Of a stretch of 6,512 bases of DNA, positions 5,340 through 6,512 are shown one piece after another (within the stretch, counting starts at the first letter, position 1; each line of letters begins with the position of its first letter). A model generated the notes under the pieces. The model was given only the letters and a program-made list of their open reading frames with translations, was not told where the DNA came from and ran no database searches. This DNA is from JAOTYV01 sp041557595 (GTDB lineage Bacteria; Pseudomonadota; Alphaproteobacteria; UBA8366): NCBI GenBank assembly GCA_041557595.1, contig JBFFGE010000228.1:1-6512 (forward strand), read 5' to 3'. The position numbers and the translations under genes are program-made.

Positions 5340-6197
5340 TCAGCTCAGCGGCTTGACCAGCGGCGCGAATACGTATCCCACCACCTTCCCGCGGCGGGCA
5401 ACCCGATACCAGCTGGCCCCGGCGATCCGCTCGACCACTTCGACCTTCGTGCGCATCGGCAAGGTGGTGACCCGAGCCGACGTTCTGGACGGCGCCTTTC
5501 GCACATTGGCGTTTTGCACGGTCATGAACATTTGCGACGGTTCGGGATAAATGAAACCGTACATCGGATAGACGCCCGCGCCATATCGGTTCCCGGGAGT
5601 GTACCAGACCTGTACGGAGGACCAGTCGTTATTGGGCGACACATCGCGCACCGGCGTTCCGATGTGAATGCGCCGCTGGTTGAGCCAGTTGGCGTGATCC
5701 ACGACGATTTCACGACTGTTCAGAATTTCCGTCACGACCGCGATATGGCCAAGCTTGTTTCGCCGCGTTTGCCGCATCACCAACACCGCGCCGACATCGG
5801 GCGCCGCGCCGCGCTTGAATTTTCCATAGGCGCTTCGCCACCACGTCGCCGCGTTTCCCCGAATGGGGATGCCCGAGGCCTTGCGCGCGAAGGGTACACA
5901 TTGGAGTGGCCGCGGCGGGACGATGATTTGCGGCGCCGGCACACCCATCGCCAGTGTGGCGCCGTTGTTCGGCGTTCCGAGCCAGTTTGCGAGATCGCGT
6001 GTGTCGTTGCTCCTACTCGATTCCTCGTCCGCGACGGCGTCGTAATGGCCGTTGGCGAAACTCGCCGATGACGGAGAGGCTAGCGTCGCATCCGAACCGG
6101 GGATAGCGCATCCGGACAAAAACAACCCGATGCAGCCGAGGGCGAGATAGGCACTTCCTCGGCTCCAATTATTTTTAGCAGGCAAGAAATCCCCCAA
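5340..6197 (-). CDS. CHAP-SH3 lipoprotein, probable peptidoglycan hydrolase (285 aa)
   Basis: Residues are numbered from the TTG at 6197. A lipoprotein signal peptide ends in the lipobox LSGC (27-30), so C30 should be acylated and the protein anchored in the envelope. After a Ser/Asp-rich tether (~31-85), residues ~92-200 match a CHAP (NlpC/P60-like cysteine peptidase/amidase) domain. The likely catalytic Cys is C100 in LQCVPFAR, His H151 in LGHIAVV, and a polar third residue near N170 in VVDHANW. Residues ~222-285 form a bacterial SH3 domain (NVRKAPSRTS, then ASWYRV and GKVVGYVFAPLV) that usually binds the cell wall. By family knowledge such enzymes cut peptide or amide bonds in peptidoglycan during remodelling. 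The longest frame is given; a second TTG at 6185 follows GGGGGA at better spacing and may be the true start. No ATG precedes the lipobox. Confidence 0.85.
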   Translation of the reverse strand: MGDFLPAKNNWSRGSAYLALGCIGLFLSGCAIPGSDATLASPSSASFANGHYDAVADEESSRSNDTRDLANWLGTPNNGATLAMGVPAPQIIVPPRPLQCVPFARKASGIPIRGNAATWWRSAYGKFKRGAAPDVGAVLVMRQTRRNKLGHIAVVTEILNSREIVVDHANWLNQRRIHIGTPVRDVSPNNDWSSVQVWYTPGNRYGAGVYPMYGFIYPEPSQMFMTVQNANVRKAPSRTSARVTTLPMRTKVEVVERIAGASWYRVARRGKVVGYVFAPLVKPLS

Positions 6198-6227
6198 TAA
6201 ATCGAATGCACAGGATGACGAGAAATG

Positions 6228-6256
6228 ATTAAGCCATTTTTCCCGCGCCGTGACAA
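6228..6256 (-). promoter_or_regulatory. Likely promoter of the CHAP-SH3 lipoprotein gene
   Basis: On the minus strand TTGTCA (plus 6251-6256) matches the -35 consensus at 5 of 6 positions, and CTTAAT (plus 6228-6233) matches the -10 at 4 of 6, with an exact 17-base spacer. Transcription would start near 6221, giving a 5' leader of roughly 25-35 bases to either candidate TTG start. Confidence 0.5.
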
Positions 6257-6350
6257 CGTGCGATGCTATCGAGTGCTGCAGGGGCCTGGATCAAACTGCC
6301 ATTAGTTGGAATCAATTAAATGCAGAAAAGTTGATCGATTCAATAAAGAT

Positions 6351-6390
6351 AGAGCAGCTTATGTGCACCCAAATGGGCGCACGCTGCTCT
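6351..6390. repeat. Long imperfect stem-loop in the flank of the insertion sequence
   Basis: AGAGCAGC (6351-6358) pairs perfectly with GCTGCTCT (6383-6390). GTGCACCCA (6363-6371) pairs with TGGGCGCAC (6374-6382) with one A.C mismatch, and TTAT (6359-6362) is a one-sided bulge. It lies just outside the IS left end, with its right foot overlapping the IS target. It could be an old terminator for leftward transcription (minus-strand continuation ATCTTTATT) or a structured target that the IS prefers. Confidence 0.6.
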
Positions 6391-6393
6391 AGG
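6388..6393. other. Probable IS481-type target site TCTAGG
   Basis: IS481 is known for inserting at NCTAGN and duplicating it. TCTAGG directly abuts the first base of the inverted repeat at 6394 and fits that rule. The second copy would lie beyond the window, after the right end of the element. Confidence 0.55.
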
Positions 6394-6512
6394 TGTGGTC
6401 TTTCGATAGGTTGTCCATTCGGCCCTGACCGGGGAGACTGGAGTTACCAAGCTTCAGCACTCTTTGGGAGAGCCGAATGAACATTCACAAGAATGCCCGT
6501 TTGACGCCGCTC
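6394..6512 (+). mobile_element. Left end of an IS481-family insertion sequence (runs off the window)
   Basis: The element appears to begin at TGTGG (6394). The stretch TTTCGATAGGTTGT (6401-6414) closely resembles the left inverted repeat of Bordetella IS481 as I remember it (TTCAATAGGTTGT). The 83 bases between this end and the transposase ATG are similar to the IS481 layout, and the transposase N-terminus matches. The right end and completeness cannot be judged. Confidence 0.75.
6477..6512 (+). CDS. IS481-family transposase, first 12 codons only
   Basis: The ATG at 6477, preceded by GGGAG (6466-6470) at 6-base spacing, starts MNIHKNARLTPL. This is the hallmark N-terminus of IS481-family transposases; IS481 itself begins MNTHKHARLT by memory. 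The full protein would carry a helix-turn-helix DNA-binding region followed by an rve-type DDE integrase core and catalyse cut-and-join transposition of its own element. Only the N-terminal edge is visible, so intactness cannot be assessed. Confidence 0.8.
   Translation, partial: MNIHKNARLTPL

Noticed and set aside
6363..6390. Integron attC-type recombination site at the 6351-6390 hairpin
   Set aside because: The stem has a bulge but lacks the conserved core (RYYYAAC/GTTRRRY) at its ends, and there are no gene-cassette features.
6250..6480. 76-codon plus-strand frame spanning the IS left end
   Set aside because: It crosses the stem-loop and the inverted repeat and ends inside the transposase start, so it is a junction artefact.
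1..6512. CRISPR array, tRNA, rRNA or riboswitch
   Set aside because: No regularly spaced repeats, cloverleaf with a CCA-end pattern, rRNA-like sequence or recognisable riboswitch core was seen on either strand by eye.

Overview
The window looks like ordinary-to-accessory chromosome of a GC-rich Gram-negative bacterium, most likely an alphaproteobacterium. This is inferred from GC-rich coding sequence with strong G/C preference at third codon positions, a lipobox lipoprotein, a type I-secretion style RTX/FecR protein and an IS481-type element. No rRNA, tRNA or CRISPR array is visible, so the taxonomic guess is soft.

Layout from left to right. (1) Bases 3-1688 hold the 3' part of a large plus-strand gene: the end of a FecR-like domain, a long disordered acidic/Gly/Pro linker, and a beta-rich C-terminal part with degenerate RTX-like Gly-Asp motifs. 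A stem-loop follows it. (2) After a 339-base gap comes a small plus-strand helical protein (2028-2300), convergent with a small two-helix membrane protein on the minus strand (2347-2670). (3) Bases 2671-3047 contain no convincing gene. They do carry a plus-strand arrangement (-10 hexamer, dyad, stem-loop, terminator-like stem plus T-run) that could be a short RNA of about 70 nt. (4) A small secreted protein (minus, 3048-3419) and a LOG-family protein (plus, 3750-4568) are transcribed divergently from a 330-base intergenic region unusually rich in perfect short palindromes. (5) Bases 4569-4925 are a gene-poor, very AT-rich island (about 24% G+C over 4741-4920 by hand count). It carries a strong Rho-independent terminator that works only on the minus strand, and a short open frame behind a perfect AGGAGG but with ATA where a start codon should be. 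(6) A 100-residue protein of unknown function (4926-5228, plus) is convergent with a CHAP-SH3 lipoprotein (minus, 5340-6197), a probable peptidoglycan hydrolase with its own recognisable promoter. (7) At the right edge an IS481-family insertion sequence begins at 6394: left inverted repeat, CTAG-type target, first 12 codons of the transposase. It lies immediately beside a long imperfect stem-loop in the flanking DNA.

The genes do not form one operon or an evident pathway. Nearly every gene is its own transcription unit, with alternating strands. Three encode exported or envelope proteins (RTX/FecR protein, small periplasmic protein, CHAP-SH3 lipoprotein), one an inner-membrane protein, and one (LOG) a nucleotide-processing enzyme. 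I see no clear defence system or other obviously new multi-gene system. The best leads are the non-coding ones: the candidate short RNA at 2685-2787, the palindrome-rich divergent promoter region, and the AT-rich island with its orphan minus-strand terminator.
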